Origin: JAOBAU01 sp034667465
GTDB taxonomy: Bacteria > Acidobacteriota > Thermoanaerobaculia > Gp7-AA8
Reading direction: 5' to 3'
NCBI GenBank assembly: GCA_034667465.1
Contig: JAXDJV010000010.1
Location: 1 to 64,000, forward strand
Length of the DNA stretch: 64,000 nucleotides
The notes below the pieces were generated by a model. That model saw only the letters and a list, made by a program, of their open reading frames with translations. It did no database searches and was not told the origin of the DNA. Positions 46,597-53,497 of the stretch are shown here, in pieces. The position numbers and the translations under genes are program-made. How positions within the stretch are numbered: position 1 is the first letter of the stretch; every line of letters starts with the position of its first letter.

Positions 46597-47772
46597 CTAA
46601 CCCCCCTTCGGCGCCGCCGCCACCACGTCCAGCATCACCCGCGCGCCCGCGGGTAATCCCAGCGCCGCGAACGCCGTTCGTGCGGGGAGCGGGGTGATTC
46701 CGCGCCCCGGGAGCCATGCGGCGTAAATGGCGTCGATCGCTTTGAAGTCTTTGATGTCGGCCATGAGCAGCGTCACTTTGACGATGTCGGCGGGGGTGCA
46801 GCCGGCGGCGTTGAGGATGGCGTCTACATTCGAGAGCATGCGGTGCGTTTGCGCTTCGAGGCCTTCTTCGAGCTCGCCGGTTTCGGGGTTGCGGCCGGTT
46901 TGGGCGGCGAGGAAGACGAGGTTTCCGGTGCGAATGGCCTGAGAGAACGTTCCAGTCGCGGGCGGGGCGGCGTTCGTCGCGATACGCGATTTGCTGACGG
47001 GCGGGTGGGCGAGCGGCTCGGCTTTGAGCGGGATCTCGAATTTCACTTTGACCGGGGTGCCGGCGTGCGGGGCGAGGTCGAGGAGCTGCGGTTGTTCGGG
47101 GTGGATGATCTGCAGGACGACCGCGTTATCGGGGTGCTCGAAGTCGAGATCGAAATAGTGGAACTCGGTAATGTTCGACGCGTAGATCCAGATGTTCTTG
47201 TTGCCGCGGATGAATTCGCGGAAGCTGTCGCTTTCCATCGGCTCGCCGCGGAGCTCCAGCGGTGATTCGAGCATGATCTTCTTCGTGAGATCGAAATTTT
47301 CGAGTGCGTACTGCCAGCTTTCTTCATAAGAACGTTTGCTGGAGCCGCGCTCGCGCGGGAGCGCGTCCTTGCGGCGCAGCTGAATATTTTCGCGAACGAA
47401 TTCTTCCTCGTCGTCGAACGCCTCGTAATCGGCATCCGTCAATCGCTGCAGGAACTGAGCGGCGTCGTTGCTCGTCGTCCACGCGCGATGGATCAGGCGG
47501 AAATAGGTAATCGCCGTCGGATTGACGTCGAAGATCGTGATCTTCTTCGGCTTCCACAATGGGATGAGATTCAACCCGTACAGGCCGCCGACGACACTGA
47601 TCATGTGGATGTTGTCGCGACGCGCGGGATCGACGCCGTCGTAGTGCGCGCGGAATTCGGCAAATTCGCGGAAGGAGCCGTCCTGCGCGCCGTCGTCGGT
47701 GCCGTAAAAGACGTTCTCGGGGTGGCCGTAATACATCTTGCGATACGAGGCGCTCGGGGCTTCTGCGGTCAC
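46597..47772 (-). CDS. Methyltransferase-like domain fused to RidA
   Basis: A 391-residue fusion. Residues 1 to about 260 contain DNIHMISVVGGLYGLNLIPLWKPKKITIFDVNPTAITYFRLIH, a Rossmann-like strand-loop-strand with an acidic residue at the end of strand 2, as in SAM-dependent enzymes, though the glycine loop is atypical. Residues of about 262-391 are a full Rid-family domain (FSQAIRTGNLVFLAAQTGRNPETGELEEG, the conserved Arg in PARTAFAALGLPAGARVMLDVVA). RidA removes reactive enamine or imine intermediates. Fusion to this N-terminal domain is unusual and hints at imine chemistry in the pathway. It is the last gene of the minus-strand tailoring operon, overlapping the LLM gene. Confidence 0.8.
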   Translation of the reverse strand: MTAEAPSASYRKMYYGHPENVFYGTDDGAQDGSFREFAEFRAHYDGVDPARRDNIHMISVVGGLYGLNLIPLWKPKKITIFDVNPTAITYFRLIHRAWTTSNDAAQFLQRLTDADYEAFDDEEEFVRENIQLRRKDALPRERGSSKRSYEESWQYALENFDLTKKIMLESPLELRGEPMESDSFREFIRGNKNIWIYASNITEFHYFDLDFEHPDNAVVLQIIHPEQPQLLDLAPHAGTPVKVKFEIPLKAEPLAHPPVSKSRIATNAAPPATGTFSQAIRTGNLVFLAAQTGRNPETGELEEGLEAQTHRMLSNVDAILNAAGCTPADIVKVTLLMADIKDFKAIDAIYAAWLPGRGITPLPARTAFAALGLPAGARVMLDVVAAAPKGG

Positions 47773-48854
47773 GATTGATCCTCCATTTGTCGAATTCGGG
47801 GCAGGACGTCGCGCCCGAAAATCATCATTTCTTCGAGTTTGGGCCAGCCGGCGATGATGAACTGCGTCACGCCAATATTCTTATAAGCGAGAAACGCGTC
47901 GCACAACTCTTCGGGAGAGCCGACGAGGGTCATTGCGGACGAACCGTAATAAGGGACGAGTCCCGCCCAGAGGTTACGATCGAGCCAGCCGATGTCGTCG
48001 GCAGCGCTCAGCGCGTCCTTCAATCCCTTCGAATCGCTCGCCTGCAGAATGGCGCGCTCTTCCTTTTCGATCGCTTCGCTCGGACGGAGCGCTTTCGCCG
48101 CCGCGACCGCCTCGTCGTGCGTTGGACGGCAGACGACACAGAGACGGAGACAGCTCTCGATTCCTCCGGCGCGCATCTTTGCAACCAGCGGTGCGAGCTT
48201 TTCGGGCGTGTCGATGAGACGCAGCCATGCGGATGCTTTCGAGAATGCGAGGCGTTCGGCGGCGTCTGAATGTCCGGAGACGTAAATTTCCGGCGCATTG
48301 CGCGAGGGATCGACGAACGGCGTGTTGATCTGACCGTTCTCGACCCGATAGTAGTTGCCGTCGAAATTCACGCCGTCGCCGTCGCGCCAGAAATCGTGGC
48401 AGATGCCGAGGAATTCGTCGGCGCGCGCGTAACGCTCGTCGTGTTCGAGGTAATCGCCGTAGCCGCGCTGCTCCTCATTGGAACTGCCGGCGACGATGTT
48501 CACGGCGACACGCCCATTCGTCAGCGCTGACACGGTGTTGATTTGCTGGACGAACGTCGCCGGCTGCATGAGTCCGGAGCGGTATGCGACGATGAATTTC
48601 AATTTCGTGGTCGCGCGTCCCATCGCGCAGGCGATGAGAATCGTGTCGGGCTCATAGCGGCTGAACGACAGCAGCACCGATTCAATCCCGGCCGCTTCCG
48701 CGCTGCGTGCGAAACGCGTCCACCCTTCGATGTCGGGGATTGCCGCCGGCGATTCCGCCTTTCGCGTGGCGACGCGACTCGTTTCCTGCGCGGTCCGCAT
48801 CCCGACCTCGCCGCCCTTCGGCATCATCCAGTGAAAGCGGAGCGCGTCGTTCAC
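47769..48854 (-). CDS. LLM-class flavin-dependent oxidoreductase
   Basis: A 361-residue SsuD-like enzyme. Typical blocks are LRFHWMMPKGGEVGM, GIESVLLSFSRYEPDTILIACAMG, YRSGLMQPATFVQQINTVSALTNGRVAVNIVAG, HDERYARADEFLGICHDFW and NAPEIYVSGHSDAAERLA. It resembles the adjacent gene at 48851 most closely and the LLM gene at 18856 more distantly, so the pair here arose by tandem duplication. It likely uses reduced flavin and oxygen on a substrate shared with the neighbouring PhyH and methyltransferase enzymes. ATGA overlaps at both ends. Confidence 0.89.
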   Translation of the reverse strand: MNDALRFHWMMPKGGEVGMRTAQETSRVATRKAESPAAIPDIEGWTRFARSAEAAGIESVLLSFSRYEPDTILIACAMGRATTKLKFIVAYRSGLMQPATFVQQINTVSALTNGRVAVNIVAGSSNEEQRGYGDYLEHDERYARADEFLGICHDFWRDGDGVNFDGNYYRVENGQINTPFVDPSRNAPEIYVSGHSDAAERLAFSKASAWLRLIDTPEKLAPLVAKMRAGGIESCLRLCVVCRPTHDEAVAAAKALRPSEAIEKEERAILQASDSKGLKDALSAADDIGWLDRNLWAGLVPYYGSSAMTLVGSPEELCDAFLAYKNIGVTQFIIAGWPKLEEMMIFGRDVLPRIRQMEDQS

Positions 48855-49930
48855 GCTACACCTCGCATACGGCTCTCGCGTTCGCGGACGCGTGGCAGTA
48901 CTTCGCGGCCGAAGAGATCGAGCTCGGCGATTTCCGGCCAGCCGGAGAGGATGAATTCACTGACGCCGATTCTCTTGTACTCAATGAATGCTTCGGCGAC
49001 ATCGTCGGGCGTGCCGACCAGGGTCGTCCAGACCGGACCGTAATGCGGCGCGAGTCCGGCCCAGAGCCACGGTTTCAGGAAATAGGCGTCACGCTCAATG
49101 GCCGCCGACTCCGCATACATGCGCGAATCGTCTTTGACCGCGGTCAGATTCGACGTTGTACCGGCAGGCAGCATGCTCTGTGCGTGGCGAATCGCTTCGT
49201 CGCGCGTCGGGCGGCAGATGATGCAGACGCTGAGACAGACTGCCGTGCCGCGCGCTCGCATTCTGCCGACGGACGGCTGGAGTTTTTCCGGTGCGTCGGC
49301 GACGCGCAGCCAGGTTGTGCCCTGCGAGACGGCCAGCTCTTCCGACTGTTCGGAATGGCCGGAGATATAAATCTCCGGTGCCGGTCCGCCGAGCGTTGTG
49401 TGAATGCGGCCGCGCTCGACCTGATAATAGCGGCCGTCGAAATCGACGTCGTTGCCGCGCCAGAACGCGTGACATACAGCGAGAAACTCTTCGGCGCGCG
49501 CGTACCGCTCGTCGTGCGAGAGAAAATCGCCATAACCATGCTGCTCGGCGGTCGAGCTGCCGGCGACGAGATTGAGTGCGACACGGCCGTCAGCGAACCG
49601 CGACAAGGTATTGAATTGCTGGACGAATGTCGCCGGCTGCATGAGTCCCGATCGATACGCGACGATGAATTTCAGCTTCTCCGTTTCCTGCGCAAGCGCA
49701 CAGGCGACGAGCAGCGGATCGGGCTCATGACGCGTCAGCGCAATGAGCGACGAATCGATTCCTGCTTCCTCGGCGTGCTTCGCGAATGTCAGCCAGCCGT
49801 CCATGTCGGTAAGCCGCGCCGGCGACGTCCGGCTGGTCATCGACTCGCAGCGGAAACGGACGGCGTCGAGCGCCGTCGGCATCGCCACTTCGCCCGGCTT
49901 CGGCAGCATCCAGTGGAAGCGGAGATCCAT
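48851..49930 (-). CDS. LLM-class flavin-dependent oxidoreductase (tandem paralogue)
   Basis: A 359-residue SsuD-like enzyme, starting MDLRFHWMLPKPGEVAM, with ALTRHEPDPLLVACALA, YRSGLMQPATFVQQFNTLSRFADGRVALNLVAGS, HDERYARAEEFLAVCHAFW and PAPEIYISGHSEQSEELA. Start at 49930 matches its paralogue; the open frame upstream overlaps the PhyH gene. The last codons overlap the start of the next LLM gene (ATGA). Two adjacent LLM enzymes may catalyse successive steps or form a heterodimer like bacterial luciferase, but both keep the full barrel, so I cannot choose between these. Confidence 0.88.
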   Translation of the reverse strand: MDLRFHWMLPKPGEVAMPTALDAVRFRCESMTSRTSPARLTDMDGWLTFAKHAEEAGIDSSLIALTRHEPDPLLVACALAQETEKLKFIVAYRSGLMQPATFVQQFNTLSRFADGRVALNLVAGSSTAEQHGYGDFLSHDERYARAEEFLAVCHAFWRGNDVDFDGRYYQVERGRIHTTLGGPAPEIYISGHSEQSEELAVSQGTTWLRVADAPEKLQPSVGRMRARGTAVCLSVCIICRPTRDEAIRHAQSMLPAGTTSNLTAVKDDSRMYAESAAIERDAYFLKPWLWAGLAPHYGPVWTTLVGTPDDVAEAFIEYKRIGVSEFILSGWPEIAELDLFGREVLPRVRERESRMRGVA

Positions 49931-49932
49931 CG

Positions 49933-50781
49933 TCAGACCTCCACCGTCCATGGCACGGTCGGCGGCATGACGCCGGCGCGCGACGCCCAGTCCTGTAATG
50001 CCCACGGCGGCGTGTCGATATCCTTGTAGCCACCGAGGAGCTGGCGGGTGATCGGATCGAGCATCATCAGGCGGCGGTCGTCCGGACTCTCGAGATAGAC
50101 CTCCGGTTTCATCCAGCGATAGGCGTAGCCGTACATGACGACTTTCGACGTCCGCTTACTGAAATTCGGCGCGGCACTGTGGAAAATGCGATTCTCGAAA
50201 ATGAGCGCGTCGCCGGCATTGAGCTTCATGTCGCAGACCTCGACGTCGGCCGGATCGACTTCGCCCTTTGGCAGCGCCAGCGGATCGGTCTTCTTATGGC
50301 TGCCGCGCGCCATGAGCGTCATCCCGGAATCGCGTTCCGGAAAATCGGTAAGGCAGTAACAGACCTTGATGCCGACACGCGGCAGACCGCTGTGGCCGAG
50401 ATCGCGCGGAATGCGAATGTCGCGATGCCAGCCGATCCGGAACGGCGTACCGTCTTCGCCGGCCCAGCGCTTATAGATCATTGCCGTCGAATGGAGGTGA
50501 ATATTCGGCGACAGCAATTGCACGATGAGCGGCACGGCCGGCGATTGCGTGACGAGCGAGAGGAACGGCTTTTCGCGCAGAAGACCGGGTCGGAGATCGA
50601 GGTGGTTGTAATTCGTCTTATGCGAGACCGGCGGCTTGTCGAGGAACGAGCCGGCCAGCCGATCGCCGGCTCTGACGAGCGCGTCGACGGTCTCGGCATC
50701 GAGCGCATTCCGAAGCACGAGAAATCCATCCTCATCGAATGAGCGTCGCTGTTCGGGCTCCAGCCGGTTGAACTCCATCAC
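49933..50781 (-). CDS. Phytanoyl-CoA dioxygenase (PhyH) family protein
   Basis: A 282-residue Fe(II)/2-oxoglutarate oxygenase. The iron ligands are visible in GWHRDIRIP (His, Asp) and RIFHSAAPN (His), with Arg in SKRTSKVVM as the 2-oxoglutarate contact. The N-terminal FDEDGFLVLRNALDAETVDALV and MTLMARGSHKK are family features. It lies between the methyltransferase gene (ATGA overlap) and the LLM pair. Together with the two PhyH genes at 22332 and 24409 there are three in the window, and this one shares neighbours of the same types. Confidence 0.9.
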   Translation of the reverse strand: MMEFNRLEPEQRRSFDEDGFLVLRNALDAETVDALVRAGDRLAGSFLDKPPVSHKTNYNHLDLRPGLLREKPFLSLVTQSPAVPLIVQLLSPNIHLHSTAMIYKRWAGEDGTPFRIGWHRDIRIPRDLGHSGLPRVGIKVCYCLTDFPERDSGMTLMARGSHKKTDPLALPKGEVDPADVEVCDMKLNAGDALIFENRIFHSAAPNFSKRTSKVVMYGYAYRWMKPEVYLESPDDRRLMMLDPITRQLLGGYKDIDTPPWALQDWASRAGVMPPTVPWTVEV

Positions 50782-51512
50782 GATCTCCGAATGACGCAGC
50801 AGTGCTGCATTTCATTGTTCGCAGGCGGCAGGATCGTCGCGTGCGGAAACAGCGATCGCATGTAGCCGACGGTGTGGAAGACATGACACGTCTTCTGTTC
50901 CGACGGCGAATAGGGACGAATATCTTCGCGCTCGACGTAAAGATCTTCGCCATTGACGAGCATGAACCAGCTCGCTCCTTTGACGCGCTTGATCAGCTCC
51001 TGTGTCTCCGCGGTCATGACATCGCCGCGCTCCTGTTCGAGGCGCCATTGATAGTTGTTGCCGCCATATGCGGGCCACGAGCGATGATGCGGATCGATGA
51101 ACGTAAATGCGAGCACGCCGTTCGGCGAGAGCATCGATTCGAGCTGTCCGACGAGCTGGATCATGTCGGTATGTGAGGTATTCGGGAAAACCGAGTAGGC
51201 GACGATGAAATCGAACGGCCGGCCAAGCTCCGGCACCGGCAATTCGGCAACGCCGTATGGATTGAAGAAGAAGCAGTAGCGGTCGTAGAAGAGCCAGTTC
51301 GCTTTCGGGTACGCGGCTTTGCCGCGATCGATCGATTCTTCGACGACGTCGAGACACCAGTAGCGATCCTCATCGATCGTCGACGCCGGATCGCGCAGGA
51401 TATTGCCGATGTTGCCGCCGAAATCGAGCACCGACTTCCCGCGCCAGTCGTTCTCGCCGACCTGTTGCGAGAAATAGGTGAATTGCCCTGTCTTGCGTGA
51501 GAAAAAGACCAC
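50778..51512 (-). CDS. Class I SAM-dependent methyltransferase
   Basis: A 244-residue protein with motif I in KSVLDFGGNIGNIL, an acidic residue after strand 2 (YWCLDVVEESI), and motif II/III-like FDFIVAYSVFPNTSH and LSPNGVLAFTFIDP. The fold is that of small-molecule methyltransferases. Substrate unknown. The start is GTG at 51512. It follows the MptE-like gene by 1 nt and overlaps the PhyH gene, so it is firmly part of the operon. A phrase near the C-terminus (SEQKTCHVFHTVGYM) has no counterpart I recognise. Confidence 0.86.
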   Translation of the reverse strand: MVFFSRKTGQFTYFSQQVGENDWRGKSVLDFGGNIGNILRDPASTIDEDRYWCLDVVEESIDRGKAAYPKANWLFYDRYCFFFNPYGVAELPVPELGRPFDFIVAYSVFPNTSHTDMIQLVGQLESMLSPNGVLAFTFIDPHHRSWPAYGGNNYQWRLEQERGDVMTAETQELIKRVKGASWFMLVNGEDLYVEREDIRPYSPSEQKTCHVFHTVGYMRSLFPHATILPPANNEMQHCCVIRRS

Positions 51513-51513
51513 G

Positions 51514-52200
51514 TCACCATCCTTCTCTTAAGACCGATTCGATATCCGCGTACTGAAAACAGGTCACGCGCGAGCGGTCGTTGCAGTTGTAAATGCGTGG
51601 CAGCCACGGCTCGCGGCTCAATTGATTGATGCTTTTGAACGACACCGCATAAACCTCGGCTTTATTACGCGCGACGTCGTATTCGTCGAAATGCGTCCCG
51701 TTGTCTTCGTAATAGTCGTAGCCGAGGAGATAAATCGGATCGCCGCCGAGAAGGATGGCGGTGTGCAGCGCGGTGCAGCCGGCGCCGCTGCCGAACCAGC
51801 CGTCGGCGAATGAACGTCCGACCTTCGTCGTCATCGACGTTCTGCCGGGCAACAACTCGAATGTATCGACGTTGTGGATGATCTCGAACGAATTCGCGTT
51901 CGTCGCCAGCGGCGCAGCTTTTTCGCCGGCGATGACCATCCCGTTGTAACTGCGCAGCGCGGTCGCGTGCGTGTTTTGCGCGGTGATGTCGATGAAGTGG
52001 ATGATCGATGGCGCGTAGTGCTCGATGATCCGATTGATGCCGATCGTGATCCGGCCGTTCAGTCGCGAGAAATCGAAGCCGCGCAGGCTGGTGCCGGTCG
52101 AGATGACGAAAATCGGCAGCCCTTCGTAAAGGCCATCGAGTCGATGGGCGCGGGAGGTTTGCGAACGGGTCGGCTCCGGCGCTGTGATGGCGAGGGTCAT
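51514..52200 (-). CDS. MptE-like (DUF115-type) / Cst-sialyltransferase-like protein
   Basis: A 228-residue protein with the fold order of the MptE and GT42-like group: FVISTGTSLRGFDFSRLNGRITIGINRI (GTSL loop, then I-G-I-N-R), IIHFIDITAQ, a central GSGAGCTALHTAILLGG and IYLLGYDYYEDNGTHFDEYD. In the Cst-type enzymes the same positions bind the nucleotide-sugar. It is paired with a GT-A glycosyltransferase gene 10 nt upstream. A related protein is encoded at 20672 beside another glycosyltransferase-like gene. A sugar-transfer role is likely but unproven. Confidence 0.68.
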   Translation of the reverse strand: MTLAITAPEPTRSQTSRAHRLDGLYEGLPIFVISTGTSLRGFDFSRLNGRITIGINRIIEHYAPSIIHFIDITAQNTHATALRSYNGMVIAGEKAAPLATNANSFEIIHNVDTFELLPGRTSMTTKVGRSFADGWFGSGAGCTALHTAILLGGDPIYLLGYDYYEDNGTHFDEYDVARNKAEVYAVSFKSINQLSREPWLPRIYNCNDRSRVTCFQYADIESVLREGW

Positions 52201-52210
52201 GTCGGGCCGA

Positions 52211-52837
52211 TCAGGGATTCATGGTGTTCGGGCGGTGGATGAGAACGCGGCCGCCGCTGTCGATGACGTGCAGCCGGTCGCCGGCGCCGACGGCGTGGAC
52301 GACGAGGCTGCGCAGCGTGTCTTCACCCTGCCACGCGGTGTCGCGGACGGCGAGGTCAAAGAAGCGCTGATTCTCATTGAAGAAATCGGTGCGGCCGACG
52401 TAGAAGCCGCCGATGACTTTCGTCGCGCCGGTGATTTGGAGTGCGCCGAGGTGCGCGTCGATTGTTTTTGCACCGCGGCGCGGGCCGAAGAGCACCGCTT
52501 CGGGCTCCGCGGCGATGCTCTCCTCGACGTAGCGGAACCAGTCGGAGGCGAGCTGCACGTCGGCGTCGAGCTTGATGAAGTACGGCGCGGTGGCGAGCTT
52601 GTGGAGATCGCGGACGGCGAAGAGCTCGAAGTTCCGGTAGCCGTCGCGGCTGTGATGCGGCTCGTGAAGCACGTCGTAAAGCCCATCGAGCCGGTGCAGG
52701 TCCTCAGGCGAGAGGAAGCAGGAGCCGAGATGGACGCGTCCATGCGGAAGGAGCATCGGGAGAAGGTTCTCGAGCAGCGGGACGTGTTCTTCTCCGCCGC
52801 AAACGAATAAATCGAATGCCGTTTTGGGGTCGTTCAT
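52211..52837 (-). CDS. Small GT-A-type glycosyltransferase-like protein
   Basis: A 208-residue protein. FDLFVCGGEEHVPLLENLLPML begins like family 2 transferases, and FIKLDADVQLASDW holds a DAD metal motif, but the protein is short and lacks a clear acceptor domain. It is first in the minus-strand tailoring operon and is preceded by a GGGTAGGGAAA element 48 bp upstream of its ATG. It probably works with the MptE-like protein encoded 10 nt downstream. Confidence 0.72.
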   Translation of the reverse strand: MNDPKTAFDLFVCGGEEHVPLLENLLPMLLPHGRVHLGSCFLSPEDLHRLDGLYDVLHEPHHSRDGYRNFELFAVRDLHKLATAPYFIKLDADVQLASDWFRYVEESIAAEPEAVLFGPRRGAKTIDAHLGALQITGATKVIGGFYVGRTDFFNENQRFFDLAVRDTAWQGEDTLRSLVVHAVGAGDRLHVIDSGGRVLIHRPNTMNP

Positions 52838-52859
52838 GAGGGACGCTCAACAGAGGAGT

Positions 52860-52885
52860 GTCGGCATCGGGGAGTTTCCCTACCC
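52860..52885 (-). promoter_or_regulatory. GGGTAGGGAAA upstream element, copy 4 (minus strand)
   Basis: On the minus strand GGGTAGGGAAA starts at 52885, and CCGACACTCC follows after the same gap as in copy 2. It is 48 bp before the glycosyltransferase ATG at 52837. It lies back to back with copy 5. Confidence 0.6.
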
Positions 52886-52895
52886 GCCCGATCCA

Positions 52896-52925
52896 GGGTA
52901 GGGGAAGAATCGGTTCGCGGCCCTC
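52896..52925 (+). promoter_or_regulatory. GGGTAGGGGAA upstream element, copy 5
   Basis: GGGTAGGGGAA, 13 nt, then GCCCTCC, 38 bp before the AraC-type gene. The right half is weaker than in copies 2-4. Copies 4 and 5 start 11 bp apart on opposite strands, which would let one regulator serve both divergent units. Confidence 0.5.
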
Positions 52926-52933
52926 CCTTAGGC

Positions 52934-53284
52934 ATGGGCGACACGAGATCCTGGTGGCTGGCGGCGGCAGAGCTGTACATCGCTGAGTGTGAGGCGCACG
53001 CGAGCTCGGTCCGCGCCTCGGAGTTCGCATCGCGGATGCAGCGAACGCCGGTGCAGCTCGTCCGCGAGTTCCGGCAGTCGGTCGGTTTCTGCGTGAAGGT
53101 CTACTTCAGCAGCCGCCAGATCGCGCGCGCCGCCGAGCTGCTGCGGACGACGCGGCGAACGACGGCCGACATCGCCCTGCGCGCGGGGTTCGGGACGTCG
53201 CGATCGTTCTTCCGCGCCTTCCGGCGTTCCACCGGAATGTCGCCAGCGGAATTCAGGAAACAAATGTCACTTGGCGAGCAATAG
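52934..53284 (+). CDS. AraC-family DNA-binding regulator (HTH domain only)
   Basis: A 116-residue protein consisting of an AraC-type double helix-turn-helix: SRQIARAAELLRTTRRTTADIALRAGFGTSRSFFRAFRRSTGMSPAEFRKQ is the diagnostic second half, and the preceding FASRMQRTPVQLVREFRQSVGFCVKVYF fits the first. No ligand-binding domain is present. It lies between the minus-strand tailoring operon and the plus-strand lanthionine-type operon and is a good candidate to control one or both. Its own promoter carries the GGGTAGG element. Confidence 0.87.
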   Translation: MGDTRSWWLAAAELYIAECEAHASSVRASEFASRMQRTPVQLVREFRQSVGFCVKVYFSSRQIARAAELLRTTRRTTADIALRAGFGTSRSFFRAFRRSTGMSPAEFRKQMSLGEQ

Positions 53285-53497
53285 TTAGGGCATTAAGTTC
53301 CGCGTTACGTCCTCTGGTTTCCCGGTACGCGGAATTAGTGTCGATGCTTCAGCGAAGCACAGCAGGGATCCCCGGCCGTTCCGGGAAGCTCGCGCGAACA
53401 CTCCTCCGCGCCGACTACTCACACCGCCATTTTCGATCACTGAGCGCCGCCCGCGGCGGCAGCTGAACCTGCGACACAACAACGCAAGGAGCACAAG
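53285..53497. promoter_or_regulatory. Leader region upstream of the Cys-rich protein gene
   Basis: 213 bp without a gene. It contains inverted repeats (ttccgcg...cgcggaa; gcttcagcgaagc; ccggccgttccgg) and ends with the ribosome-binding site AAGGAG before the ATG. It probably holds the promoter of the lanthionine-type operon. No GGGTAGG element is present here. Confidence 0.4.
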
